Shown piece by piece: positions 1 to 7,601 of a stretch of DNA of 42,131 nt. The translations under genes were made by a program, and so were the position numbers. The notes beneath the pieces were generated by a model, which ran no database searches, had not been told where the DNA came from, and was given only the letters and a program-made list of their open reading frames with translations. Numbering within the stretch: the stretch's first letter is position 1; every line of letters begins with the position of its first letter. Source of the stretch: Alistipes sp. (GTDB lineage Bacteria; Bacteroidota; Bacteroidia; Bacteroidales; Rikenellaceae); NCBI GenBank assembly GCA_029068505.1, contig JAIECN010000004.1, positions 1 through 42,131 on the forward strand, given 5' to 3'.

Positions 1-1
1 G

Positions 2-1189
2 TTGCCCGCCGTGCCGTCGACATTGGTCGGCAGCGTCGCATGGTACAACATCGCCTTGTTGTTTCTTATTTGTCTGGCGGTGCTTTACGTCGGGTCGTGG
101 CTTCTGCGGCGCTCCTTGAAAGGGCTTTTGCCGTCGTTCGTCATGGTCTTCGCCGTTTCGCTCCTCGCGCAGCTCGTCGCCAAGATTCCGCAGGTCGCCT
201 ATTACGGCTTCGAGTCGGTATTCTTCTCTGTGGTTTTCGGATTGCTGATCCGCAATTTGTGGCATGTTCCCGAGTGGATGAAACCCGCGGTCCAGGGCGA
301 GTTCTACATCAAGATCGGCGTCGTTTGCCTGGGCGCCACCATCCTGTTCAGCGACGTCATGAAGTCCGGCATCTTCGGACTTTTGCAGGCGTGCGTGGTG
401 GTGGCCGTCGTGTGGTTCTTCGCTTTTTGGCTTTCGCGCCGGCTGAAGGTCGACGAACGGTCGGCCATGATCCTCTCGTCGGGCGTCTCGATCTGCGGCG
501 TCTCGGCCTGCATCACGGCCGCCCGTGTGGCCGGAGGCGACGACCGCAAGCTCTCCTACATCGTCTCCGTGGTGCTGATCGTCGTCGTGCCCATGATCTA
601 TCTCATGCCGTGGCTGGCACGTACGGTGCTGCCGCTGCTCTTCTCCGATCCGCAGGTTTTGCAGGAGGTGGCCGGTGCCTGGATCGGCGGCACGATCGAC
701 ACCACGTCGGGCGTCGCCGCGTCGAGCACCATCGTCGGCGAGGTCGCCAACCAGCATGCCGTCATCATCAAGGCGGCGCAGAACGTGCTGATCGGCGTGG
801 TGGCGTTCTTCATCGCGCTCTACCTCTCGGCCCGCGGCGAAAAGGGCGCAGCGCAGCGTCCGTCGCTCGGGATCGTGTGGGAGAAGTTCCCGAAGTTCAT
901 CATCGGGTTCGTGGCCGCATCGCTCGTCTTCAGTCTGTGCCAGTCGGGAGGCCTTTTCACGCTCTCGGCCAAAGGCAAACTTGTCGAGCCGGGCGTCGCC
1001 AAGATGTTCTCCACGCTTTTCTTCTCCCTGGCATTCGTCTGCATCGGTCTCGACACGCGGCTCAAAGATATCGTTTCCCGCGAGAACCGCAATGTTCTGT
1101 GGGCGTTCCTCGGGGCGCAGGCGTTCAACATCGTGGCCACGCTGATCGTGGCATGTATCTTCTTCGGAGTGCTGAAACCGATGCTCTAA
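2..1189 (+). CDS. YeiH-family putative sulfate exporter (5' end cut by window)
   Basis: Integral membrane protein of the YeiH/UPF0324 family (annotated as putative sulfate exporters; substrate not proven for most members). The visible 395 residues are a chain of about ten hydrophobic segments. They include the family-typical stretch with SGVSICGVSACITAARV (about residues 160-176) and the GGTIDTTSGVAASS segment (about 229-242). The reading frame is open at the window edge and the first in-frame codon is TTG, so the true start is probably upstream and a first transmembrane segment may be missing. It ends at a TAA just before a strong hairpin terminator and faces convergently into ygiQ. The family call is confident; the transported ion is inference only. 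Confidence 0.85.
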   Translation: MPAVPSTLVGSVAWYNIALLFLICLAVLYVGSWLLRRSLKGLLPSFVMVFAVSLLAQLVAKIPQVAYYGFESVFFSVVFGLLIRNLWHVPEWMKPAVQGEFYIKIGVVCLGATILFSDVMKSGIFGLLQACVVVAVVWFFAFWLSRRLKVDERSAMILSSGVSICGVSACITAARVAGGDDRKLSYIVSVVLIVVVPMIYLMPWLARTVLPLLFSDPQVLQEVAGAWIGGTIDTTSGVAASSTIVGEVANQHAVIIKAAQNVLIGVVAFFIALYLSARGEKGAAQRPSLGIVWEKFPKFIIGFVAASLVFSLCQSGGLFTLSAKGKLVEPGVAKMFSTLFFSLAFVCIGLDTRLKDIVSRENRNVLWAFLGAQAFNIVATLIVACIFFGVLKPML

Positions 1190-1212
1190 ATATCAAGACG
1201 ATATAAAAATAG

Positions 1213-1238
1213 AAAGGCCCCGAGGAGGGGCCTTTTTT
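1213..1238. terminator. Intrinsic terminator between convergent genes
   Basis: A 9-bp stem (AAAGGCCCC at 1213-1221 pairing with 1227-1235) has a 5-nt loop and runs into a T tract at 1233-1238. It follows the transporter gene on the plus strand and lies at the stop codon of the converging ygiQ, so it probably serves both. The T tract is best for plus-strand transcription. Confidence 0.85.
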
Positions 1239-2937
1239 ATCTTTTGAAGAAGTAGCTTTTCTGCCGCCGTTTCTCTTCCTGCGAGCGGGCGACGTAGACT
1301 TTTTCGTGGGTGTAGGGGTTTTCGCCCGTGTAGAACATCACCGACGAGAGGGTCAGCGGCGTGGGGGTGAGGTCCTGCACCTGTTCGAGCGCGAAGTGCA
1401 GCTTGCCGAGCACCTTCTCCGACAGCGCGCGCATGTCGCGCTCCGTACAGCCCGGGTGCGACGAGATGAAGTAGGGGATCAGCTGGTAGGGCAGCTCTTC
1501 GGTGCGGCAGATGCGCCGGAAATCGGCATTCAGTCGTTCGAACATCGCGAACGGCGGTTTGCGCATCAGCTTCAGCACCGCGTCTTCCGTGTGCTCGGGC
1601 GCCACCTTGAGCCGGCCCGAGGTGTGGTGCTTCACCACCGTTTCCAGATAGGGCGAGCCGTCGAACAAGTCGTAGCGGATGCCGCTCCCGATGAAGGCTT
1701 TCTTGATGCCTTTCACGGCCCGGATTTTGGCATAGAGATCGAGTATCGGCCGGTGGTCGTTGTTCAGATTGGGGCATTTGGCCGGATGCAGGCACGATGC
1801 CCGGCGGCATTTGCGGCACAACCCGCGGTCGCGGCCGCCCATGCGGTACATGTTGGCCGAGGGGCCTCCTATGTCGGACAGATAACCCTTGAAATCGGGC
1901 ATCTTCGTTATCCGTTCTACTTCGGCCAGGATCGAACGTTCGCTGCGCGAGTGGATGAACTTGCCCTGGTGGGCCGAGATCGTGCAGAACGAGCAGCCTC
2001 CGAAGCAGCCGCGGTGGATGTTTACCGAGAATTTGATCATCTCCCACGCCGGAATGGCGCCTTTGCCGTTGTAGCGCGGGTGGGGCGCCCGCTCGTAGGG
2101 CAGGTCGAACGAACGGTCGAGTTCTTCGGTCGTCAGCGTCGCATGGGGCGGCGTGACCACCGCATAGCGGTCGCCGACGGGTTCGACCAGCGTCGCCTCG
2201 GGTTCCGGCAGGTTGCTTTGGGTCTCGATGATGGTGAAGTTCTCGCCGAACGCCTGCGGGTCGGCGCAACATCGTTCGTAGCTGTGCAGGCGGATCGTCG
2301 TCGCCGGGTCGAGCCGCGAGACGTAGGCTTCGTCGGCCAGGAACGCCACCTGGCGGATTTTGCGCAGCAGCTTGGCGTTGTAGCCGTTGCGCATCGCCTT
2401 GGCCACCTGCTGGATCACCCCCTCGCCCATGCCGTAGATGAGCAGGTCGGCGCCCGAGTCGGCCAGGATCGAGGGTTTCAGGGAGTTGCTCCAGTAGTCG
2501 TAGTGGGTCAGCCGGCGCAGCGACGCTTCGATGCCTCCGACGACCACCGGCGTGTGGGGGTAGAGCCGTTTGAGTATCCGCGTGTAGACCGTCGCGGCGT
2601 AGTCGGGGCGGAATCCCGCCTTGCCGCCCGGTGTGTAGGCGTCGTCGTGGCGCAGCCGCAGGTTGGCCGTGTAGTGGTTGACCATCGAGTCCATAGCCCC
2701 GGCCGTCACGCCGAAAAAGAGACGCGGGGCGCCCAGCTTGGTGAAGTCGCGCAGGTCGTCGCGCCAGTTGGGCTGGGGCACGACCGCCACCCGATAGCCC
2801 TCGGCTTCGAGCAGCCGTCCGATCACCGCGGCGCCGAACGCCGGATGGTCGATGTAGGCATCGCCCGTGAAAAGCACGACGTCCAGCTCGTCCCACCCTC
2901 GGGCACGCACTTCTTTTATGGTTGTAGGCAAAAACAA
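1237..2937 (-). CDS. YgiQ-family radical SAM protein
   Basis: A 566-aa protein of the YgiQ/UPF0313 radical SAM family; its reaction is not established. An N-terminal B12-binding-like region carries FTGDAYIDHPAFG (about 23-35). The radical SAM core has the 4Fe-4S motif CFGGCSFC (Cys311, 315, 318), and the C-terminal region is Cys-rich (CRKCRRASCLHPAKC), typical of the family. The frame has no ATG near the expected N terminus; the conserved LPTTxKEV segment starts two codons after a TTG at 2937, so TTG is taken as the start. Last gene of the minus-strand run tgt-lptG-PASTA-rluD-ygiQ, 46 nt after the pseudouridine synthase. Family assignment is firm, function unknown. Confidence 0.9.
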   Translation of the reverse strand: MFLPTTIKEVRARGWDELDVVLFTGDAYIDHPAFGAAVIGRLLEAEGYRVAVVPQPNWRDDLRDFTKLGAPRLFFGVTAGAMDSMVNHYTANLRLRHDDAYTPGGKAGFRPDYAATVYTRILKRLYPHTPVVVGGIEASLRRLTHYDYWSNSLKPSILADSGADLLIYGMGEGVIQQVAKAMRNGYNAKLLRKIRQVAFLADEAYVSRLDPATTIRLHSYERCCADPQAFGENFTIIETQSNLPEPEATLVEPVGDRYAVVTPPHATLTTEELDRSFDLPYERAPHPRYNGKGAIPAWEMIKFSVNIHRGCFGGCSFCTISAHQGKFIHSRSERSILAEVERITKMPDFKGYLSDIGGPSANMYRMGGRDRGLCRKCRRASCLHPAKCPNLNNDHRPILDLYAKIRAVKGIKKAFIGSGIRYDLFDGSPYLETVVKHHTSGRLKVAPEHTEDAVLKLMRKPPFAMFERLNADFRRICRTEELPYQLIPYFISSHPGCTERDMRALSEKVLGKLHFALEQVQDLTPTPLTLSSVMFYTGENPYTHEKVYVARSQEEKRRQKSYFFKR

Positions 2938-2953
2938 ATCGAGCGGTCGGATT

Positions 2954-2976
2954 CCCCGCTTTGCAATGCAGCGGGG
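2954..2976 (-). terminator. Hairpin between rluD-type gene and ygiQ
   Basis: CCCCGCT (2954-2960) pairs with AGCGGGG (2970-2976). On the minus strand it lies just after the pseudouridine synthase and 17 nt before the ygiQ start. It lacks a good T tract, so it may be a partial terminator, attenuator or mRNA-stability hairpin, or chance. Confidence 0.35.
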
Positions 2977-2983
2977 CGTTATT

Positions 2984-4066
2984 TTATGAGTTCTCTTTGT
3001 CTATTGTCGCGGCGTAGTTGTCCCACTTGGCCAGCAAGGCCCGGAAATCCGCCGGCAGCTCGCTCTCGAAGCGCATTTCGCGGCGGGTCGTCGGGTGGTC
3101 GAAGCCCAGCGACTGGGCGTGCAGCGCATGACGGGGCATCAGGGCGAAGCAGTTTTCGACGAATTGTTTGTATTTGGCGAACGTCGTACCCTTGAGGATG
3201 CGGTCGCCGCCGTAGCGCTCGTCGTTGAAAAGCGGATGGCCCTGCCAAGCCATGTGTACGCGTATCTGGTGGGTGCGGCCCGTCTCCAGACGGCACTCGA
3301 CCAGCGTCACGTAGCCGTAGCGTTTCAGCACGCGCCAGTGGGTCACGGCATGTTTGCCGTCCGAGCCGTCTTCGAACACATACATCTTCTGCCGTTCGCG
3401 GGGGCTGCGGCCTATGTTTCCCGTGATCGTTCCCTCGTCTTCGGCGAAGTCGCCCCACACCAGAGCCACGTAGCGGCGGTAGATCGTGTGGTCGAAGAAT
3501 TGTTTGGCCAGCCGGGCATGGGTCTGTTCGTTCTTGGCCACGACCAGCAGTCCCGACGTGTTCTTGTCGATGCGGTGCACCAGCCCTGCGCGCATGCCGC
3601 CGCTGTCGGCGATCTCCGTGCCACGCAGGTGCCAGGCCAGGGCGTTGACCAGCGTCCCCGAGTGGTTGCCCACCCCCGGATGCACCACCATGCCGGCTTG
3701 CTTGTTGACCAGCAGCAAGTCGTCGTCCTCGTAGGGGATTTCGAGCGGAATCTCTTCGGGGTGGATTTCGTTGTCGCGCCGCGGATAGGGCAGCACGATC
3801 CGGATGCGGTCGAGCGGCTTGACCTTGTAGCTCGATTTGGCCGGCATGTCGTTCACCAGGATGTTGCCGCTGTCGGCCGCCGCCTGGATGCGGTTGCGCG
3901 AGCAGTGCTCCATGCGCGCCACCAGGAATTTGTCCAGGCGCAGCATCGTCTGCCCCTTGTCGGCTACGACCGAGAAGTGTTCGTAGAGGCCGTCCTGCTC
4001 GCTCTCTTCCTCGCCCAGAGCCGGGTCGTCGAGCAGTTCGTCGTCCATGTAGGGTGCGTTGTCCAT
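2984..4066 (-). CDS. rluD: RluD-family 23S rRNA pseudouridine synthase
   Basis: A 360-aa RluA/RluD-type pseudouridine synthase, expected to isomerise uridines in 23S rRNA helix 69. An acidic N-terminal tail (1-30) precedes an S4 RNA-binding domain (about 40-90). The catalytic domain contains the family signature HRIDKNTSGLLV with catalytic Asp167, and RLETGRTHQIRVH further on. The ATG at 4066 overlaps the stop of the PASTA gene (TGATG), indicating translational coupling; a second ATG lies six codons in. PASTA-protein next to an RluD homologue is, to my knowledge, a recurrent arrangement in Bacteroidota. The gene symbol is by family; the exact target uridines are inferred. Confidence 0.9.
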   Translation of the reverse strand: MDNAPYMDDELLDDPALGEEESEQDGLYEHFSVVADKGQTMLRLDKFLVARMEHCSRNRIQAAADSGNILVNDMPAKSSYKVKPLDRIRIVLPYPRRDNEIHPEEIPLEIPYEDDDLLLVNKQAGMVVHPGVGNHSGTLVNALAWHLRGTEIADSGGMRAGLVHRIDKNTSGLLVVAKNEQTHARLAKQFFDHTIYRRYVALVWGDFAEDEGTITGNIGRSPRERQKMYVFEDGSDGKHAVTHWRVLKRYGYVTLVECRLETGRTHQIRVHMAWQGHPLFNDERYGGDRILKGTTFAKYKQFVENCFALMPRHALHAQSLGFDHPTTRREMRFESELPADFRALLAKWDNYAATIDKENS

Positions 4067-5049
4067 CAGTCGAAGAAGCTGTCGGGGTCGGATTGTTTTT
4101 GTTTCTCCGCAGCAGGGGTTTCGACGGCCGGTTCGGCAATCGTCGGTTCGGCGTATTCGAGTTTCGCCCGGGCGATCGAGTCGGCGCGTTCCTGCTCGCG
4201 GCGCTGGCGGGCCTGGGCCGCCTCGATGGCCCGTTGTTCCGCATCCTGGCGTATTTTGGCGAGCTTCGCCTCGTCGAGGGTCAGTTGCAGGTCGACTTTG
4301 GCGCCCAGATGCAGCCGGCGTTCCGCGGCGGGCTGCTGCAGGTAGACGCGCGCATCTTTCTGGTTGAGCAGGTTGATGCCTTTGTCGAAAACGATCTTCC
4401 CGACGTTGAGGCCCGATTCCCACAGCCGGCCCTTGGCTTCCTTGAGCGTCAGCCCCACGGTCTCGGGCACATAGGTCGCGTTGTGTCCCGGCGCCACGCC
4501 CACATAGAGTGTCACGCCCGAACCCATTTCGGCTTCGAGACGGCTGGAGGGGGTGACGGCGCGGCCCGCCACGAACTGGCTCAACACGTAGTTGGTCGCC
4601 ATGTCGGTGCGGTAGATCAGTTCGCCGATCTCCAGCCCTGCGATTTCCAGCATGTTCTTGGCCTGGCGCAGCGAGCGGTCGGCCACATAGGGCACGGGTA
4701 CCATCTTCTGGCGGAAGGAGTTGATCGTGATGTAGACCGTGCGGCCGGGCTTCACTTCCACGCCGCCCGCGGGCAGCTGATCCAGCACGATGCCGCCTTC
4801 GTAGGTCGGCACGAAGAGCGAGTCGTTGATTTGCAGCCGCAGATCGTGTTTGCGAGCCGTGCGCTGCGCCTCGCGCAGGGGCATGCCCGAGAAGTCGGGC
4901 ACCGTGCGCCGGCGGCCGTGGCGGGTGCCGATCTGCATGGCTATGTGGGCGGTCACGGCCAAGGCCGCGATGATCGCGCAGATCAGAAAAATGTGGTAGA
5001 TCAGCGGGCGTTCTTGAAGCCGCTGCCACAAGGATGCGGATTTCTGCAT
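4066..5049 (-). CDS. PASTA-domain membrane-anchored protein
   Basis: A 327-aa protein with a short cytoplasmic N terminus, one membrane span (about 17-39), three successive PASTA domains (roughly 48-113, 114-186 and 191-258) and a charged, coiled-coil-like tail rich in E, R, Q and A (about 259-310). PASTA domains typically bind muropeptides or D-Ala-D-Ala-type ligands, usually on Ser/Thr kinases or PBPs; here there is neither kinase nor transpeptidase domain. It sits 10 nt downstream of an Lpt permease and overlaps the pseudouridine synthase, so it is clearly in an operon. Expected topology puts the PASTA repeats in the periplasm. A role in peptidoglycan sensing is plausible but inferred. Confidence 0.88.
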   Translation of the reverse strand: MQKSASLWQRLQERPLIYHIFLICAIIAALAVTAHIAMQIGTRHGRRRTVPDFSGMPLREAQRTARKHDLRLQINDSLFVPTYEGGIVLDQLPAGGVEVKPGRTVYITINSFRQKMVPVPYVADRSLRQAKNMLEIAGLEIGELIYRTDMATNYVLSQFVAGRAVTPSSRLEAEMGSGVTLYVGVAPGHNATYVPETVGLTLKEAKGRLWESGLNVGKIVFDKGINLLNQKDARVYLQQPAAERRLHLGAKVDLQLTLDEAKLAKIRQDAEQRAIEAAQARQRREQERADSIARAKLEYAEPTIAEPAVETPAAEKQKQSDPDSFFD

Positions 5050-5059
5050 GTCTTTCGCA

Positions 5060-6241
5060 TTATTTGGGGGCCTTCCGGTAGAGGTAGACCGCGATGAACA
5101 GATAGATGATGTTCGGCAGCCACACGGCCAGCCAGGGGGGCAGCGAGCCGCTTTTGGCGAATTCTTCGAAGAAACGGTTGAACAGAATGTAGGAGAAGCA
5201 GAGTCCCGTGCCGATGCCGATGTGCAGGCCCGTGCCGCCGCGCACCTTGCGCGAGGAGAGCGACACGCCGATGAGCGTCAGGATGAACGTCGAGAGCGGA
5301 TAGGCGTAGCGGGCATGGCGTTCGACCTCGATGATGTTGATCGCGTCGGAGCCTTTGGCCCGCTGCTGGGACAGGAACCGGTTCAGCTCGGAGATGTTCA
5401 TCGTCTGGATCAGCTCGTTGACCCGCCCCAGCTCGCTCACTTCCAGGTTGATGAGCGTGTCCAGGTTGCGGAACTGCTCGAAAGTCTCCGTGCCCGAGGC
5501 GTCGAATTCGCGTTTGGTGTAGCGCGGGGCCGTCCAGCGTTTGGTCTCGGGGTCGAACTTGGTCTCCGAGGCTTCGAGCGAGCGGATCATCGAGCCGCTC
5601 TCGTAGTGCTCCAGCACGAAGAATGAGGCCTGGCGCGAGGCGTCGCGGTAGCCGCGGATGTAGACGAACGTGCCCGGCTCGATCTGGCGGTAGATGTGCT
5701 GGTCGTATTGGGTGTTCTGCTTGCGTTTGATGTATTGCGATTCGAACTCCACGATCTTGCGCTGCGAGAGCGGGATGACCCAGAGGTTGAGCGTGAGCGA
5801 AAGGCCGCCGATGATCAGGGCGCCCAGGAAGTAGGGCCACATCAGCCGCCGGAACGACATGCCGCCCGAGAGCATGGCCACGATTTCGGTCTGGTAGGCC
5901 ATCTTCGAGGTGAAGAAGATGCAGGCGATGAAAGTGAACAGACCGCTGAACTGGTTGATGAAGAAGGGGATGAAGTTGAGATAGTAGTCGAAGATCACCT
6001 TTCTGAACGGCGCGTGCAGCTCGGTGAAGTCGTCGATCTTCTCCACGTAGTCGAAAAGCACGACCACCACGATGATCATCGCTATGGCGAAAAAGTAAGT
6101 CGACAGAAACTTGCCCAGGATGTAGCGGTCGAGAATCTTGTAGCCCGGAAACCGGAACGCTCCCGCCGAGCCGGAGGCCGGGCCGGGCTTCTCCGCCTTG
6201 CGCCGGGGCGCGAAAACCTGCATGGAACCGAACTTCATCAT
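5060..6241 (-). CDS. LptF/LptG-family LPS export permease
   Basis: A 393-aa YjgP/YjgQ-family permease. In LPS transport, LptF and LptG form the inner-membrane part of the LptB2FG ABC exporter. The sequence shows the family layout: three N-terminal membrane spans (first about 45-65 after RYILGKFLSTYFF), a periplasmic beta-jellyroll-like middle (about 150-300) and three C-terminal spans ending near YLFIAVYLYRKAPK. The N terminus has an extra basic/Pro-Ala tail before the conserved KILDRYILGKFL; the start is one of two adjacent ATGs (6241 or 6238), just after the tgt stop. Which of LptF or LptG it is cannot be told from this window; no partner permease or lptB is nearby. Confidence 0.9.
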   Translation of the reverse strand: MMKFGSMQVFAPRRKAEKPGPASGSAGAFRFPGYKILDRYILGKFLSTYFFAIAMIIVVVVLFDYVEKIDDFTELHAPFRKVIFDYYLNFIPFFINQFSGLFTFIACIFFTSKMAYQTEIVAMLSGGMSFRRLMWPYFLGALIIGGLSLTLNLWVIPLSQRKIVEFESQYIKRKQNTQYDQHIYRQIEPGTFVYIRGYRDASRQASFFVLEHYESGSMIRSLEASETKFDPETKRWTAPRYTKREFDASGTETFEQFRNLDTLINLEVSELGRVNELIQTMNISELNRFLSQQRAKGSDAINIIEVERHARYAYPLSTFILTLIGVSLSSRKVRGGTGLHIGIGTGLCFSYILFNRFFEEFAKSGSLPPWLAVWLPNIIYLFIAVYLYRKAPK

Positions 6242-6242
6242 C

Positions 6243-7373
6243 TTAGAGTCTTCGTTGCAGTTTGGCGACCATCGTCTCTTTCCACGCCTTGAAGTCGCCG
6301 GCCGCTATGTGTTCGCGGGCCATGCCGACCAGCCGCAGGTAGAACGCGATGTTGTGCAGCGATGCGATTTCGGCCGCCAGCATCTCTCCGCAGACGCAGA
6401 GGTGGTGGAGGTAGGCTTTCGAGTAGAGCGTGTCGACGAACGCCGTGCCCTGCGGGTCGATGGGCGAGAAGTCGTCCTCCCACTTCTTGTTGCGGATGTT
6501 GATGATGCCCTCGGCCGTGAAGAGCTGGCCGTTGCGGCCGTTGCGCGTGGGCATCACGCAGTCGAACATGTCCACGCCGCGGTCGATGCCTTCCAGTATG
6601 TTTACCGGCGTGCCGACGCCCATCAGGTAGCGGGGGCGGTCTTCGGGCAGGACGGCGTTCACGACCTCGATCATCTCGTACATCGTCTCGGTGGGTTCGC
6701 CCACGGCCAGACCGCCGATGGCATAGCCGTCGGCGTTGTAGCGCTTGACGTTTTCGGCCGCCCGGACGCGGAGGTCGGGGTAGGTGCAGCCCTGGACGAT
6801 GGGGAAGAGCGCCTGGTAGTGGCCATATTTGGGCGTCGTCTGCGCATAGCGCTCGAAGCAGCGGTCGAGCCACCGCTCGGTGAGGTCGAGCGACTTGGCC
6901 GCATAGTCGCGCGGCGCATCGCCCGGCGGGCATTCGTCGAACGCCATCATGATGTCGGCGCCGATGGTGCGCTCGGTGTCGATGACGCTTTCGGGCGTGA
7001 AGAGATGCTTCGAGCCGTCGATGTGCGAACGGAAGTGGCAGCCCTCCTCCTTGAGCTTGCGGCATGCGGCCAGCGAGAAGACCTGGAAGCCGCCGCTGTC
7101 GGTCAGCATCGGCCCTTCCCAGGTCGAAAAGCGGTGGACGCCGCCCGCCTTCTCGATGATCTCCATGCCGGGCCGCAGATAGAGGTGGTAGGTGTTCGCC
7201 AGAATGATCTGCGCCCGTGCTTCGTCGCGCACGTCGCGGTGGTAGATGCCCTTGACCGTCGCCGCCGTGCCTACGGGCATGAAGATCGGCGTGAGGATGT
7301 CGCCGTGGTCGGTGCGGAGCATGCCCGCCCGGGCCTGCGACGAGGGGTCTTTATGTTGCAAGATGAATTCCAT
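6243..7373 (-). CDS. tgt: Queuine/preQ1 tRNA-guanine transglycosylase
   Basis: Exchanges guanine-34 for preQ1 in tRNAs with GUN anticodons, the step before QueA. The 376-aa length fits the family. It has TDSGGFQVFS (Asp92), the GYAIGGLAVGE substrate loop (about 216-226) and FDCVMPTRNGR with nucleophile Asp271. Strikingly, the usual CxCxxC zinc site before YSKAYLHHL is absent: at the three Cys positions this protein has Gly309, Ala311 and Asp314, while the zinc histidine equivalent (His340) is kept and two other cysteines (326, 328) lie nearby. The ATG at 7373 matches the family N terminus (MxFxLQ); an ATG two codons upstream is an alternative. First gene of a five-gene minus-strand operon. 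queA lies 28 kb away in the same window. Confidence 0.95.
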   Translation of the reverse strand: MEFILQHKDPSSQARAGMLRTDHGDILTPIFMPVGTAATVKGIYHRDVRDEARAQIILANTYHLYLRPGMEIIEKAGGVHRFSTWEGPMLTDSGGFQVFSLAACRKLKEEGCHFRSHIDGSKHLFTPESVIDTERTIGADIMMAFDECPPGDAPRDYAAKSLDLTERWLDRCFERYAQTTPKYGHYQALFPIVQGCTYPDLRVRAAENVKRYNADGYAIGGLAVGEPTETMYEMIEVVNAVLPEDRPRYLMGVGTPVNILEGIDRGVDMFDCVMPTRNGRNGQLFTAEGIINIRNKKWEDDFSPIDPQGTAFVDTLYSKAYLHHLCVCGEMLAAEIASLHNIAFYLRLVGMAREHIAAGDFKAWKETMVAKLQRRL

Positions 7374-7535
7374 CGGCATGTCGTTGGTTCGTCGGGGGTG
7401 CCGGTCCGCTCCCTGCGGAAGCGCTTCCGTTTTGCGGCGGCAGGGCCGGCTTCCGCCTCCCTCTCCCTCCGGATATCCCTTTTCCGCGAATCTTTGCGCA
7501 GGGCCTTTCCGGGGCGGGGACGGGCTGCGGTCCGA

Positions 7536-7543
7536 CAAAAGTA
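7536..7543 (-). promoter_or_regulatory. -7 box (TACTTTTG) for the tgt operon
   Basis: On the minus strand this matches the Bacteroidota -7 consensus TAnnTTTG exactly. No convincing -33 TTG is seen. It would give tgt a 5' leader of roughly 155 nt. That leader contains a perfect 14-nt palindrome at 7416-7429 (CGGAAGCGCTTCCG). Confidence 0.55.
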
Positions 7544-7576
7544 CGCAAAAAAATTCTTAATCTTAATATTGTTTTC

Positions 7577-7584
7577 TACCTTTG
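7577..7584 (+). promoter_or_regulatory. -7 box (TACCTTTG) for the glycosyltransferase operon
   Basis: Exact TAnnTTTG match 17 nt before the ATG of the glycosyltransferase gene, in a short AT-rich patch. It is divergent to the tgt promoter about 35 bp away. No clear -33 element. Confidence 0.6.
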
Positions 7585-7601
7585 TGCTTATTTTAGCCTT
7601 T

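Noticed and set aside
1306..3195. Plus-strand open frame of about 629 codons opposite ygiQ
   Set aside because: Antisense to a recognisable radical SAM gene; no supporting features.
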